NCBI RefSeq assembly: GCF_000422985.1
Contig: NZ_AUHC01000012.1
Location: 39,480-103,479 of the forward strand
Direction of reading: 5' to 3'
Length of the DNA: 64,000 bases
From: Erythrobacter cryptus DSM 12079
Lineage (GTDB): Bacteria > Pseudomonadota > Alphaproteobacteria > Sphingomonadales > Sphingomonadaceae
Positions 37,297-46,011 of the stretch are shown here, in pieces (the stretch's first letter is position 1; each line of letters opens with the position of its first letter). A model generated the notes under the pieces. It did not search any database. It was not told the DNA's origin and worked only from the letters and a program-made list of their open reading frames with translations. A program made the translations under genes and the position numbers.

Positions 37297-38238
37297 ATGG
37301 CCACCCTCGCACCCCCTGTCCCCGATTTTGCCACCCTGCCAGAGCTTGCGGCAGATGTCTTCACCGCGCCGCTCAGGCGCCCGGCCCATGTCGGCGAGGA
37401 CTGGCTCGAGCCGCGCCAGGCCGATTACTCAGCCGAAGAACACCGCATCTGGGACGATCTTTTCGCCCGGCAGATGGAGGTGCTGCCCGGGCGGGCGTGC
37501 AGCGCCTTCATGGCCGGGCTCGACAAGCTCGATCTCGGGCGCGGCGGGGTGCCCGAGTTCGGCCGGCTTTCCGAACAGCTCGGCCGGCTCACCGGCTGGC
37601 GCGTGGTGCCGGTGCCGATGCTGATCCCCGATCACGTGTTCTTCTGGCACCTGGCCAACCGCCGCTTTCCCGCCGGCAACTTCATCCGCTCGCGCGAGAG
37701 CTTCGATTACATCGAGGAGCCGGACGTGTTCCACGATGTCTTCGGCCATGTGCCGATGCTGACCGATCCCACCTATGCCGATTACATGCAGGAATATGGC
37801 CGGGCCGGGTGGAAGGCGATGCGCTACAACCGCTTGAAGGCGCTGGGAGCGCTCTACTGGTACACGGTCGAGTTCGGGCTGATCCTTGAGGGCGGCACGG
37901 ATCTGCGCGCCTATGGCGCCGGGATCCTCTCCGGCCCCACCGAGGCGCGCTTTGCGGTGGAAGGGCAAAGCCCCAACCGCATCATGCTCAATGTCGATCG
38001 GGTGATGCGCACCGATTACGTGATCAGCGATCTGCAGCCGACCTATTTCGTCATCGAGAGCTTTGCCGATCTCTATCGCCAGACGGTCGAGCGCGATTTC
38101 GACCGGCTCTACCGCAGCCTCGCCCCGGGCTTCACCTATGCCAATGCGGCGGTGATCGATGTCGACAACGTGCTCCACCGCGGCACGCAGGAATACCACC
38201 TGCGCGGCGGGCGCGGCAGCGGGGCGGTGCCGGTCTAG
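37297..38238 (+). CDS. phhA: Phenylalanine 4-monooxygenase
   Basis: A 313-aa iron- and pterin-dependent hydroxylase turning phenylalanine into tyrosine. Iron ligands: two His in FHDVFGHVPML (about 146 and 151) and Glu in YTVEFGL (about 191). The region LIPDHVFFWHLANRRFP is typical of bacterial enzymes. The ATG is followed by a family-like N-terminus; an upstream TTG lies inside the promoter and is unlikely. The pterin recycling enzyme PhhB is not adjacent. Expression may be from a leaderless transcript. Confidence 0.94.
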   Translation: MATLAPPVPDFATLPELAADVFTAPLRRPAHVGEDWLEPRQADYSAEEHRIWDDLFARQMEVLPGRACSAFMAGLDKLDLGRGGVPEFGRLSEQLGRLTGWRVVPVPMLIPDHVFFWHLANRRFPAGNFIRSRESFDYIEEPDVFHDVFGHVPMLTDPTYADYMQEYGRAGWKAMRYNRLKALGALYWYTVEFGLILEGGTDLRAYGAGILSGPTEARFAVEGQSPNRIMLNVDRVMRTDYVISDLQPTYFVIESFADLYRQTVERDFDRLYRSLAPGFTYANAAVIDVDNVLHRGTQEYHLRGGRGSGAVPV

Positions 38239-38245
38239 CTGCGCC

Positions 38246-38503
38246 TCACGCCCCGGCGCGGCGGCGGGCAAGCGCGTGGTAGAGCACCAGCGCGACGATG
38301 CAGGCGGCGAGCGCGACCCCGAGGCCGAGGAGCGAGAGGCTGCCGATCACCGTGCCCTGATTGGCGATCTCGCCCGCCACCACCGCGACCACGAGGCCAA
38401 GGCCGATCTGGCGCAGGATGTCGCGCGGGCTTTCCGTGCGGGCCAGGATCGAGGCGAGCCAGCCCAGGGTTGCGCCCAAGAGGATCAGCACCAGAAGCGC
38501 CAT
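38246..38503 (-). CDS. GlsB/YeaQ/YmgE-like small membrane protein
   Basis: An 85-aa protein with three hydrophobic helices: ALLVLILLGATLGWLASILA, IGLGLVVAVVAGEIAN and SLSLLGLGVALAACIVALVL. The layout resembles the transglycosylase-associated (GlsB) family of stress-linked inner-membrane proteins, but the glycine pattern is only partly kept. ATG 38503 lies about 12 bases after GGAG; TTG 38524 in the same frame is an alternative. Its stop is 7 bases from the convergent phenylalanine hydroxylase gene. Confidence 0.6.
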   Translation of the reverse strand: MALLVLILLGATLGWLASILARTESPRDILRQIGLGLVVAVVAGEIANQGTVIGSLSLLGLGVALAACIVALVLYHALARRRAGA

Positions 38504-38592
38504 ATGCGTCACATTCTCCAACAAGCCTTGTCGCGCGCGGGCGCGCGCTCCATCAACCAGCGGGTGCGCGGCTGGTTCCGGCGATGCGCTCG

Positions 38593-39396
38593 TCAGCGCA
38601 GGCTCAGCCAGGCAAGGCCCAGAAGGCCGATGGTGATGCGATACCAGGCAAAGGGGGCAAAGCCGATGCGGGTGACGATGGCCACGAACAGCTTGACCAC
38701 CACCAGCGCGGTGACGAACCCGGTGGCAGAGCCGATGGCGATGAGGGTGAAATCATCCCCGGTGAGTTCCGAGCCGCGCTTGGCCAGCTGATAGACGGTT
38801 GCCCCGGCGAGCGTGGGGACCGCGAGGAAGAAGCTGAACTCCGCCGCGGTCTTGCGATCGACCCCGAAGGCCATGGCGCCCAGGATGGTGGCGCCCGAGC
38901 GGCTCACCCCCGGGATCATGGCGAGGCACTGCACCAGCCCCACCAGCACCGCGGTGCCGAGCGGCACGCCGGCCACCCCCGGCCCGGTGGCAGGCGGCCT
39001 TGCCCAGCGCTCGATCGCCAGGATCGCAAACCCGCCGAGGATCAGCGTCCAGCACACCAGCACCGCATTGCCGAGCAGGGTTTCGATCACATCGCCAAAG
39101 GCAAGGCCCAGCAGCACCGCCGGGAGGAAGGCCACGAGGATGTTGCGCACAAAGGCAAAGGCGCCCCGATCGCGGGTGACAAGACCGCGCGCCACATCCC
39201 AGAAGGTGCGCCAGTAGAGCACCACGATCGCCATGATCGCCGCCGGCTGGATGGCGATGTTGAACACCTCCCAGGCGCGCTGGTCAAAGCCCAGCAGCTC
39301 GGTGGCAAGGATGAGGTGCCCGGTTGAGGAGACGGGCAGGAACTCGGTCAATCCTTCAAGGATGCCGAGCAGGATCGCAGCGATGGTCTCGTTCAT
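38593..39396 (-). CDS. uppP: Undecaprenyl-diphosphate phosphatase
   Basis: A 267-aa integral membrane enzyme (BacA/UppP) that recycles the undecaprenyl carrier for peptidoglycan and other envelope polymers. Catalytic motifs: GLTEFLPVSSTGHLIL (residues 15-30, with Glu, Ser and His) and PGVSRSGATI (Ser/Arg). About eight membrane helices. The ATG gives the conserved N-terminus MNETIAAILLGILEG. Overproduction in this family gives bacitracin resistance. Confidence 0.95.
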   Translation of the reverse strand: MNETIAAILLGILEGLTEFLPVSSTGHLILATELLGFDQRAWEVFNIAIQPAAIMAIVVLYWRTFWDVARGLVTRDRGAFAFVRNILVAFLPAVLLGLAFGDVIETLLGNAVLVCWTLILGGFAILAIERWARPPATGPGVAGVPLGTAVLVGLVQCLAMIPGVSRSGATILGAMAFGVDRKTAAEFSFFLAVPTLAGATVYQLAKRGSELTGDDFTLIAIGSATGFVTALVVVKLFVAIVTRIGFAPFAWYRITIGLLGLAWLSLR

Positions 39397-39438
39397 GGGC
39401 TTGAGCGCATCGACGAGGGGCAAGCGCCTGTCAAACCG

Positions 39439-39470
39439 AAAAGGCCCGCCCCCATCCGAAGGGCGGGCCT
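39439..39470 (-). terminator. Intrinsic terminator of the M13 peptidase gene
   Basis: A perfect 10-bp stem (AGGCCCGCCC / GGGCGGGCCT) with a 9-base loop; read on the minus strand it ends in TTTT. It lies 32 bases after the M13 peptidase stop. Confidence 0.8.
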
Positions 39471-39502
39471 CTGCCTTGGTGCATTGGGTCGCCGCGCGGG
39501 GC

Positions 39503-41683
39503 TTACCAGATGCGCACGCGCTCCTCGGGGGGCAGGTAGAGCTTGTCCCCCGGCATGACGCCGAAGGCCTCGTACCAGGCATCGAGATTGCGCACCGCGC
39601 CATTGGCCCGATATTCCTCCGGGCTGTGCGGATCGGTGCGCAGGCGGTTGCGGTAATTCTCCTCGCGCTGGGTCGATCGCCACACCTGCGCCCAGGCGAG
39701 GAAGAAGCGCTGATCGCCGGTGAAGCCGTCGATCACCGGCACCTCCATATCCTTGGTCGCCAGCTTGTACGCGCGCCAGGCCATCGACAGCCCGCCGACA
39801 TCGCCGATGTTCTCGCCCAGGGTCAGGCGCCCGTTGACGCAGGTCTTGCCCTCATCGAGCGGGCAGAAGGCATTGTATTGCGCCACCAACCGATCGCCCA
39901 GCGCGTCAAAGGCCTTGCGGTCCTCCTCGGTCCACCAGTTGCGCAGCGCGCCCTTGGCGTCGGACTTGGAGCCCTGATCGTCAAACCCGTGGCCGATCTC
40001 GTGCCCGATCACCGCGCCGATCGCGCCATAGTTGACGGCGATGTCGTGCGAAAGTGAGAAGAACGGCGGCTGCAGGATCCCGGCGGGAAAGACGATCTCG
40101 TTCTTGGTCGGATTGTAATAGGCGTTGACCGTCTGGGGCAGCATGAACCACTCGGTGCGGTCGATCGGCTCGCCGAGCTTTCTCACATTGTCCGCGCGCT
40201 GCCAGCGCGCCGCGGCCATGCGGTTGGCCAGCGGCTCGCCCGGAGTGATGGCAAGGCCTTCGTAGGTTTCCAGATTGGGGCGATAGCCGATCTTGGGATC
40301 GAAGCTTGCGAGCTTGGCGCGCGCTTCGGCCTTGGTCGCCTCGCTCATCCAGGTGATCTCGTCGATCGACTGCGCCAGCGCCCGGCGCAGGTTGGCCACC
40401 AGTTCCTCCATCGCCGCCTTGTTTTCGGGCGGGAAGTGGCGCGCGACATATTCCTTGCCGACCAGCTCGCCGATCAGGCCTTCGGCCTCGGCAATGGCGC
40501 GCTTCCAGCGCGGGCGCTGTTCGGGCTGGCCGCGCAGGGTCTTGCCGTAGAGCGCGAAATTGGCCTCGTCGATGCGGCGCGGCAGCACGCCGGCGTGGTT
40601 CGACAGGAACTCCTTGACCGTCCAGGCCTTGAGCACGCCGAGCGGGGTTTCACTAAGGAGCGCGAACATGCCCGGCAGGCCCGTGCCGATCTTTTCGAGC
40701 GTTGCCGCATCGAGCTTGAGCGCGGCGATCTCCTCGCTGCTGGGCGGCATCAGCGCCACGACAAAGCCCGGGCTGGCCGCAAGCCCCAGGGCTTCGATCA
40801 TCGCCGCCACCGGCACCTTGCCGCCGATCGCCGCCAGCTCATCGGCGGAAAGCAGGTTGTAGGTCAGGTCGCGGTTGCGCCGCACCGCCCGGTCCCACGC
40901 CACGTCGCGGGCGATGCGCTCCTCGAAGGCATAGACTGCCTCGGCCTCCTGCTCCGGGTCCTCGTAACCGGCCTCGCCGAGCAGGAAGGCAAGATAGGAC
41001 TTGTAGGCCTGCTGGATCGCCCGGCCCTTCTCGCTGGTGTCGAGATAATATTCGCGGTCTGGAAGGCCGAGGCCGCCAAAGCCGAAATTGGCGATGTGGC
41101 GATCGGGCTGCTTGGCATCGACGCTCACCGCCCCGCCGATCGGCGCGGCATAGCCCGGCTCGGCCCAGAGCAGGGCCAGCGCCTCGAGGGTTGGGGCGGC
41201 AAGGATGCGATCGAGATGGGGCCGCGCGGGCGCCAGGCCCGCCGCCTCGATCGCCTCGCTATCGAGATAGCTCAAATAGGCATCGAGGATGCGGCGCTCA
41301 TCGCCCGAGAGGCTGGCCCGATCGCGCGCGGCCAGCTCGTCCATGATCGCGCGGACATCGGCGGTGCTCTTTTCCCCGAGCAGGGTGAAGGCGCCGAGGC
41401 GGCTGAACTCGGGCGGCAGCGGGTTGGCCTCGATCCAGCGGCGGTTGACATAGGCGTTGAAATCATCGCCGGGCTTGACCGAAGGATCGATCAGCGCGGG
41501 ATCGACGCCCCAGGTGCCAAAGCTCATCGTCGGCAAGGCGGCAGCCGCGGCGTCGCTCGTGCCCTGAAGCAGCGGATCGATGGGCGCATCGGCGCCTTCG
41601 TCAGCGGCATGGGCAAGGGCTGGCGCGGCCAGGATCAGCGCGGCAAGGCTGGCGCCGCGCAGGGCGGCGGAAATGGTCTTCAT
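39503..41683 (-). CDS. M13-family metallopeptidase (neprilysin/PepO type)
   Basis: A 726-aa zinc peptidase, exported. Signal peptide MKTISAALRGASLAALILAA. Zinc and catalytic motifs: GAVIGHEIGHGFDDQG (HExxH, about 560) and ENIGDVGG (third ligand Glu, about 620); NAYYNPTKNEIVFPAGILQ supplies the substrate-binding NAYY motif. The chain ends in VRIW, the usual M13 C-terminus. Probably cleaves periplasmic peptides. The start is the ATG at the signal peptide, not the open frame before it. Confidence 0.94.
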   Translation of the reverse strand: MKTISAALRGASLAALILAAPALAHAADEGADAPIDPLLQGTSDAAAAALPTMSFGTWGVDPALIDPSVKPGDDFNAYVNRRWIEANPLPPEFSRLGAFTLLGEKSTADVRAIMDELAARDRASLSGDERRILDAYLSYLDSEAIEAAGLAPARPHLDRILAAPTLEALALLWAEPGYAAPIGGAVSVDAKQPDRHIANFGFGGLGLPDREYYLDTSEKGRAIQQAYKSYLAFLLGEAGYEDPEQEAEAVYAFEERIARDVAWDRAVRRNRDLTYNLLSADELAAIGGKVPVAAMIEALGLAASPGFVVALMPPSSEEIAALKLDAATLEKIGTGLPGMFALLSETPLGVLKAWTVKEFLSNHAGVLPRRIDEANFALYGKTLRGQPEQRPRWKRAIAEAEGLIGELVGKEYVARHFPPENKAAMEELVANLRRALAQSIDEITWMSEATKAEARAKLASFDPKIGYRPNLETYEGLAITPGEPLANRMAAARWQRADNVRKLGEPIDRTEWFMLPQTVNAYYNPTKNEIVFPAGILQPPFFSLSHDIAVNYGAIGAVIGHEIGHGFDDQGSKSDAKGALRNWWTEEDRKAFDALGDRLVAQYNAFCPLDEGKTCVNGRLTLGENIGDVGGLSMAWRAYKLATKDMEVPVIDGFTGDQRFFLAWAQVWRSTQREENYRNRLRTDPHSPEEYRANGAVRNLDAWYEAFGVMPGDKLYLPPEERVRIW

Positions 41684-41801
41684 GGCTTTTGTGTCCCCGA
41701 AAAGCTTGAGCGGGCGGGCGCCCGGCGGGCGCCACCATAACGCTGCAGCCGGCAAAGTGTTGCGCTTGGTCAGGCTGGCCGCGCGCTTGGTCGAAAAAGC
41801 C

Positions 41802-43664
41802 TCAGGCCGCTTCGGTGAACTGCAGCCGCGCGAGGCGGGCGTAGAGCCCGCCGGCCTTGATCAGCGCCTCGTGGCTGCCCTGTTCGACGATCCGCCCCTC
41901 ATCCAGCACCACGATCCGGTCGGCCGCGCGCACTGTGGCGAGGCGATGGGCGATCACCAGCGTGGTGCGCCCCTGCATCAGCCCTTCGAGCGCCTGCTGC
42001 ACCAATTGCTCGCTTTCGGCATCGAGCGCGCTGGTGGCTTCATCGAGCAGCAGGATCGGGGCATCGCGCAAGAGCGCCCGGGCGATGGCGATGCGCTGCT
42101 GCTGCCCGCCCGAAAGCTGCGTGCCGCCTTCGCCAAGGTGGGTGTCGAGCCCCTGCGGCAGGGCGCGCAGGAAGCCTTCGGCATTGGCGGCGCGGGCGGC
42201 CTCCCAGATCTCCTCGTCGCTCGCCTCCCAGCGGCCATAGCGCAGGTTGTCGCGGGCATTGGCGCTGAACAGCACCCCCTCCTGCGGAACCAGCGCCATG
42301 CGCGCGCGGATTTCGGCCGGATCGGCGGCGGTGAGCGGCACCCCATCGAGCCGGATGGTGCCGGCCTGTGGATCATAGAAGCGTTGGGCGAGCTGGAAGA
42401 TGGTGCTCTTGCCCGCGCCCGACGGCCCGACGATGGCGACGGTCTCGCCCGGCTCGATCTCGAGCGAGAAGTCCCTGAGCGCGGCGACCTCGGGCCGGGC
42501 CGGATAGCGGAAGGTGACATTGCGGAACGAGAGGCTCCCACGCGGGGGCACCGGCAGCGGCTGGGGCCGCGCCGGGGGGGCAATATCGGGCTTGGCCTCG
42601 AGCAGTTCGGCAAGGCGGCTCGCCGCGCCCGCGCCGCGCAGGAGATCGCCATAGACCTCGGTGAGCGCGCCCAGCGCGCCTGCCACCAGCCCGCCGGTGA
42701 GCACGAAGGCGGCGATGGTGCCGCCGCTGATCTCGCCCGCCGCCACCGCCAGCGCGCCGCGCCACATCACCAGCACCACCCCGCCGAACACCAGCAGGAT
42801 CACCACCGCCGTCATCGCCGCGCGCAGCAGGATTCGCCGCCGCGCGGTCTCGAAGGTGTTTTCCACCACCCGGGCAAAGCGCTCACCCTCGCGCTGCTCC
42901 TGCCCGAAGCTCTGGACGATCTTCATCGCCGAGAGCACCTCGGTGACATAGGCGCCGACATCGGCGATGCGATCCTGGCTGCTGCGCGAAACCGCGCGGA
43001 TGCGCCGCCCGAAATAGACGATCGGGGCGATCACCAGCGGAATGCCGATGAGCAGGCCCAGCGTCAGCGAGGGGGCAAGGAACAGCAGCAGCCCGATCCC
43101 GCCGATCGCGGTCAGCGCATTGCGCAGCGCCACCGAGACCGTGGTGCCCACCAGGTTCTCGATGATCGCGGTGTCGCTCGTCATCCGGCTGGAGATTTCC
43201 TTGGGGCTGTTGACCTCGTAGAAGCCGGGCGAGAGGCGCAGCAGGTTTTCCTGCACCTTGAGGCGGATATCGGCCACCACCCGCTCGCCCAGCCAGCTGA
43301 CGAAGTAGAAGCGCAGCGCCGTGCCGATGCCGAGGATCACCACGATCATCAGCAGATATTCAAAGGCGCGGCCGATCTCGGCCGGGCTGGCCGCCTGATT
43401 GAAGGCGCGGTCGATGATGACCTTGAAGCGATAGGGAATGGCAAGGGTTGCCGCCGAGGTGATGACGAGGGCAGTGAGCGCCAGCGCGATCTGGCGCGGG
43501 TAGGCGAGCGTGGTGGCAAACACCATCCGCAAGGGCGCGAGCGAGCGACCTCGGCGCGGAATCTCCGCCTCCGCCCGGGGCGCGGCCGCGGCAGAGACGG
43601 GCTGCGCCCCGGCGTCTGGGGTCTTATCGCTGGCGGCGGGGCTGTGGGCGGCTTCCTGATGCAT
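41802..43664 (-). CDS. ABC-type exporter, fused membrane and ATPase domains (MsbA-like)
   Basis: A 620-aa half-transporter working as a homodimer. An N-terminal cytoplasmic tail (about 45 residues, Ala/Pro rich) is followed by six membrane helices (about 48-335). The ATPase has Walker A GPSGAGKST (about 411), Q-loop VPQEGVLFSANARDN, signature LSGGQQQRIAIARALL (about 517), Walker B ILLLDEATSALD (about 540) and H-loop VIAHRLATV. Similar to lipid exporters (MsbA) and multidrug exporters; substrate unknown. Confidence 0.9.
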   Translation of the reverse strand: MHQEAAHSPAASDKTPDAGAQPVSAAAAPRAEAEIPRRGRSLAPLRMVFATTLAYPRQIALALTALVITSAATLAIPYRFKVIIDRAFNQAASPAEIGRAFEYLLMIVVILGIGTALRFYFVSWLGERVVADIRLKVQENLLRLSPGFYEVNSPKEISSRMTSDTAIIENLVGTTVSVALRNALTAIGGIGLLLFLAPSLTLGLLIGIPLVIAPIVYFGRRIRAVSRSSQDRIADVGAYVTEVLSAMKIVQSFGQEQREGERFARVVENTFETARRRILLRAAMTAVVILLVFGGVVLVMWRGALAVAAGEISGGTIAAFVLTGGLVAGALGALTEVYGDLLRGAGAASRLAELLEAKPDIAPPARPQPLPVPPRGSLSFRNVTFRYPARPEVAALRDFSLEIEPGETVAIVGPSGAGKSTIFQLAQRFYDPQAGTIRLDGVPLTAADPAEIRARMALVPQEGVLFSANARDNLRYGRWEASDEEIWEAARAANAEGFLRALPQGLDTHLGEGGTQLSGGQQQRIAIARALLRDAPILLLDEATSALDAESEQLVQQALEGLMQGRTTLVIAHRLATVRAADRIVVLDEGRIVEQGSHEALIKAGGLYARLARLQFTEAA

Positions 43665-43747
43665 TCTCGCGCGGGCTTAGCCCGAAGGCCCCGCGATTTC
43701 ACGTGCAAAAAATGGCGCAGCCGCGCCGATGACCCATTGCCGGTGCA

Positions 43748-43764
43748 ATTGTGCATTGCACAAT
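43748..43764. promoter_or_regulatory. 17-bp perfect palindrome upstream of PHA depolymerase
   Basis: ATTGTGCA-T-TGCACAAT is a perfect 8-1-8 inverted repeat located 84 bases before the phaZ start codon, in the divergent gap with the ABC exporter gene. Its TGC/GCA content resembles operators described for the PHA-responsive repressor PhaR, but the link is not proven here. Confidence 0.6.
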
Positions 43765-43848
43765 CGGCGCCGAGCGCCCATCCTTGCGGGCAAGCGGGCC
43801 CGGCCAAGAGGCCCGCGTGGTTCGTCACGCACAAGGAACGGGCTCGTC

Positions 43849-45087
43849 ATGCTCTATTTTGCCTATGAGCTGCAACGCAGCTGGATGAACAGCGCCAGCG
43901 CGCTGGCCTCGATCGGGGCCGAGATACTTTCGCACCCCGCCAACCCCTTGGGTTATACCGGGATTGGCCCGCTGGCGGCGAGCGCGCTCGATGTCTTTGC
44001 CCATGCCACTGCCAGCTATGACAAGCCCGAATTCGGCATCCGCGAGGTGGTGATCGGCGGCACCGCCTATCCGGTGAGCGAATCGACGGTGATGCGCCGC
44101 CCCTTTGGCGATCTGAAGCGCTTCCGGGTCGAGGGCCTGGGCAAGGATCGCCCGCGGCTTCTGATCGTCGCGCCGATGAGCGGGCACTATGCCACGCTGC
44201 TGCGCGGCACGGTGGCGCGGATGCTCGAAAGCTGCGAGGTGTTCATCACCGACTGGGCCGATGCCAAGATGGTGCCGCTCGATCGCGGCAGCTTTGACCT
44301 CGATGACTATATCGACTACCTCATCGCCTTTCTCGATCACATCACCGCCAAGAACCAGGGCCGCCGCGCGCACATGATGGCGGTGTGCCAGCCGAGCGTG
44401 CCGGCCTTTGCCGCCACCGCGCTGCTCAACCTCCACAAGTCGCCCTCCACGCCGCTGACGCTGACGATGATGGGCGGGCCGATCGACACCCGCGAATGCT
44501 CCACCGTGGTCAACAACCTGGCGATGCAGCGCCCGATCGAGTGGTTCCGGCACAACGTGATCGCCACGGTGCCGTTCAAATATCCGGGCAAGGGGCGCCG
44601 GGTCTATCCCGGGTTCATGCAGCTTTCGGCCTTCATGAGCATGAACCTTTCGAGCCACATGATGAGCCATTATGAGATGTTCAAGCACCTCACCATGGGC
44701 GATGAGGCGAGCGCCCAGGCGACCAAGGATTTCTACGACGAATACCGCTCGGTCTGCGACATGACCGCCGAGTTCTATCTCCAGACGGTCGAGGAGGTGT
44801 TCCAGAAGCATTCGATCCCCAAGGGCGAATTCCGCCACCGCGGGGAGATCGTCGATCTTGGCGCGATCACCGACACCGCCCTGCTCGCGATCGAGGGCGA
44901 GCGCGATGACATCTCGGGCCTTGGCCAGACGCGCGCGGCGCTGGGCCTCACGCCCAACTTGCCCGAGGACAGGAAGCGCTATTTCATGGCCGAGGGCGCC
45001 GGGCACTATGGCATCTTCAACGGCAGCCGCTGGCGCAGCAAGATCGCGCCGGTGGTCGAGGAATGGATCGCCGCCCATCCCGGCTAG
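43849..45087 (+). CDS. phaZ: Intracellular polyhydroxyalkanoate depolymerase
   Basis: A 412-aa alpha/beta hydrolase that mobilises stored polyhydroxybutyrate. The family N-terminus MLYFAYELQRSWMNS is present. The active nucleophile is the Cys in AVCQPSVPAFAA (about 180), replacing the usual lipase-box Ser, as in R. eutropha PhaZ1. Late Asp/His partners lie in AIEGERDDISG and EGAGHYGIFNGSRW. There is no signal peptide, so it acts on cytoplasmic granules. AAGGAACGG precedes the ATG. phaC and phasin genes are not in the window. Confidence 0.95.
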   Translation: MLYFAYELQRSWMNSASALASIGAEILSHPANPLGYTGIGPLAASALDVFAHATASYDKPEFGIREVVIGGTAYPVSESTVMRRPFGDLKRFRVEGLGKDRPRLLIVAPMSGHYATLLRGTVARMLESCEVFITDWADAKMVPLDRGSFDLDDYIDYLIAFLDHITAKNQGRRAHMMAVCQPSVPAFAATALLNLHKSPSTPLTLTMMGGPIDTRECSTVVNNLAMQRPIEWFRHNVIATVPFKYPGKGRRVYPGFMQLSAFMSMNLSSHMMSHYEMFKHLTMGDEASAQATKDFYDEYRSVCDMTAEFYLQTVEEVFQKHSIPKGEFRHRGEIVDLGAITDTALLAIEGERDDISGLGQTRAALGLTPNLPEDRKRYFMAEGAGHYGIFNGSRWRSKIAPVVEEWIAAHPG

Positions 45088-45101
45088 GGCGACGTCGCCT
45101 G

Positions 45102-46010
45102 TCAGCGCCGGGCGCTGGCGAGGGCAGGGCCGGTGGTGCGGCTTTCAAGCAGCAGCAGCGAGATGCGCCGGTTGCGCGGATCGGCTGGATCATCGGCCAC
45201 CAGCGGCTCGGTGTCGGCCACGCCCTCGATCCGGGCGATGCGCTGCTGCGGCACCCCGCCCAGCACCAGCGCCTGGCGCGTCGCCTCGGCCCGGCCGGTG
45301 GAAAGCGACCAGTTGTTGGCCACCACGCCCTTGCGCCATGGTAGCGAATCGGTGTGACCGCGCAGGATCAGCGGGGCGCTCTCCTCCTTCAGCGTTTCGG
45401 CCATTACTGCCAGCAGCTCGCGCGCCGGGCGGGTGAGGATGGTGGTGCCCAGTTCGAACATCGAAAAATCGGCATCATCCATGAGGTCGATGCGGATCCC
45501 CTCGGGCGCACGCATCACCCGCACCTGGCGGGCAAGGCGTGCGATATGGCGCCGTTCGGTGAGTTTCTCGGCGATCCGCTCGCGCAGCTTGCGCAGCTTC
45601 TCGCTGTCGGCCTCGGCCCTGCCCCCGGCCTCCTTCGGCCCGCCGGTGACCCCGCGCGGGATGGTGATCGCCCGGCTGCCGGTCTGCCCCATGGCATTGG
45701 GATAATTGTCGACCTCGGTGAGCGAGGAACCGCCGAGCAGCCCGTCGGATCCGGCGCTTTCCTGGCGCAGCTTGACGAGTGTCGGGGTGAAATAGTCGGC
45801 AATGCCCTTGCGTTGCTTCTCCTCGGTCGCGCCGAGCAGCCACAGCAGCAGGAAGAAGGCCATCATCGCGGTGACGAAATCGGCATAGGCAACCTTCCAG
45901 GCCCCGCCGTGGTGGCCGGCTTCGACCACGGTGATCTTCTTGACGATGATCGGCGCGGGGATGGTGGTGGCCGCGCCCTCGCCCGATTGGGTGGGATCGG
46001 ACAGCGCCAT
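45102..46010 (-). CDS. motB: Flagellar stator protein MotB
   Basis: A 302-aa peptidoglycan-anchored stator subunit. The single membrane helix contains the proton-binding Asp44 (WKVAYADFVTAMMAFFLLLW). A linker of about 130 residues precedes the OmpA-like peptidoglycan-binding domain (LILRGHTDSLPWRKG, NNWSLSTGRA, RNRRISLLL). It lies 1 base after motA and is the last gene of the flgB-to-motB series. The conserved Asp argues for ion coupling with MotA. Confidence 0.95.
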   Translation of the reverse strand: MALSDPTQSGEGAATTIPAPIIVKKITVVEAGHHGGAWKVAYADFVTAMMAFFLLLWLLGATEEKQRKGIADYFTPTLVKLRQESAGSDGLLGGSSLTEVDNYPNAMGQTGSRAITIPRGVTGGPKEAGGRAEADSEKLRKLRERIAEKLTERRHIARLARQVRVMRAPEGIRIDLMDDADFSMFELGTTILTRPARELLAVMAETLKEESAPLILRGHTDSLPWRKGVVANNWSLSTGRAEATRQALVLGGVPQQRIARIEGVADTEPLVADDPADPRNRRISLLLLESRTTGPALASARR

Positions 46011-46011
46011 C

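Noticed and set aside
43695..43710. parS-like sequence ATTTCACGTGCAAA upstream of the ABC exporter gene
   Set aside because: Only one half of the palindrome matches; the other half has mismatches at positions important for ParB.
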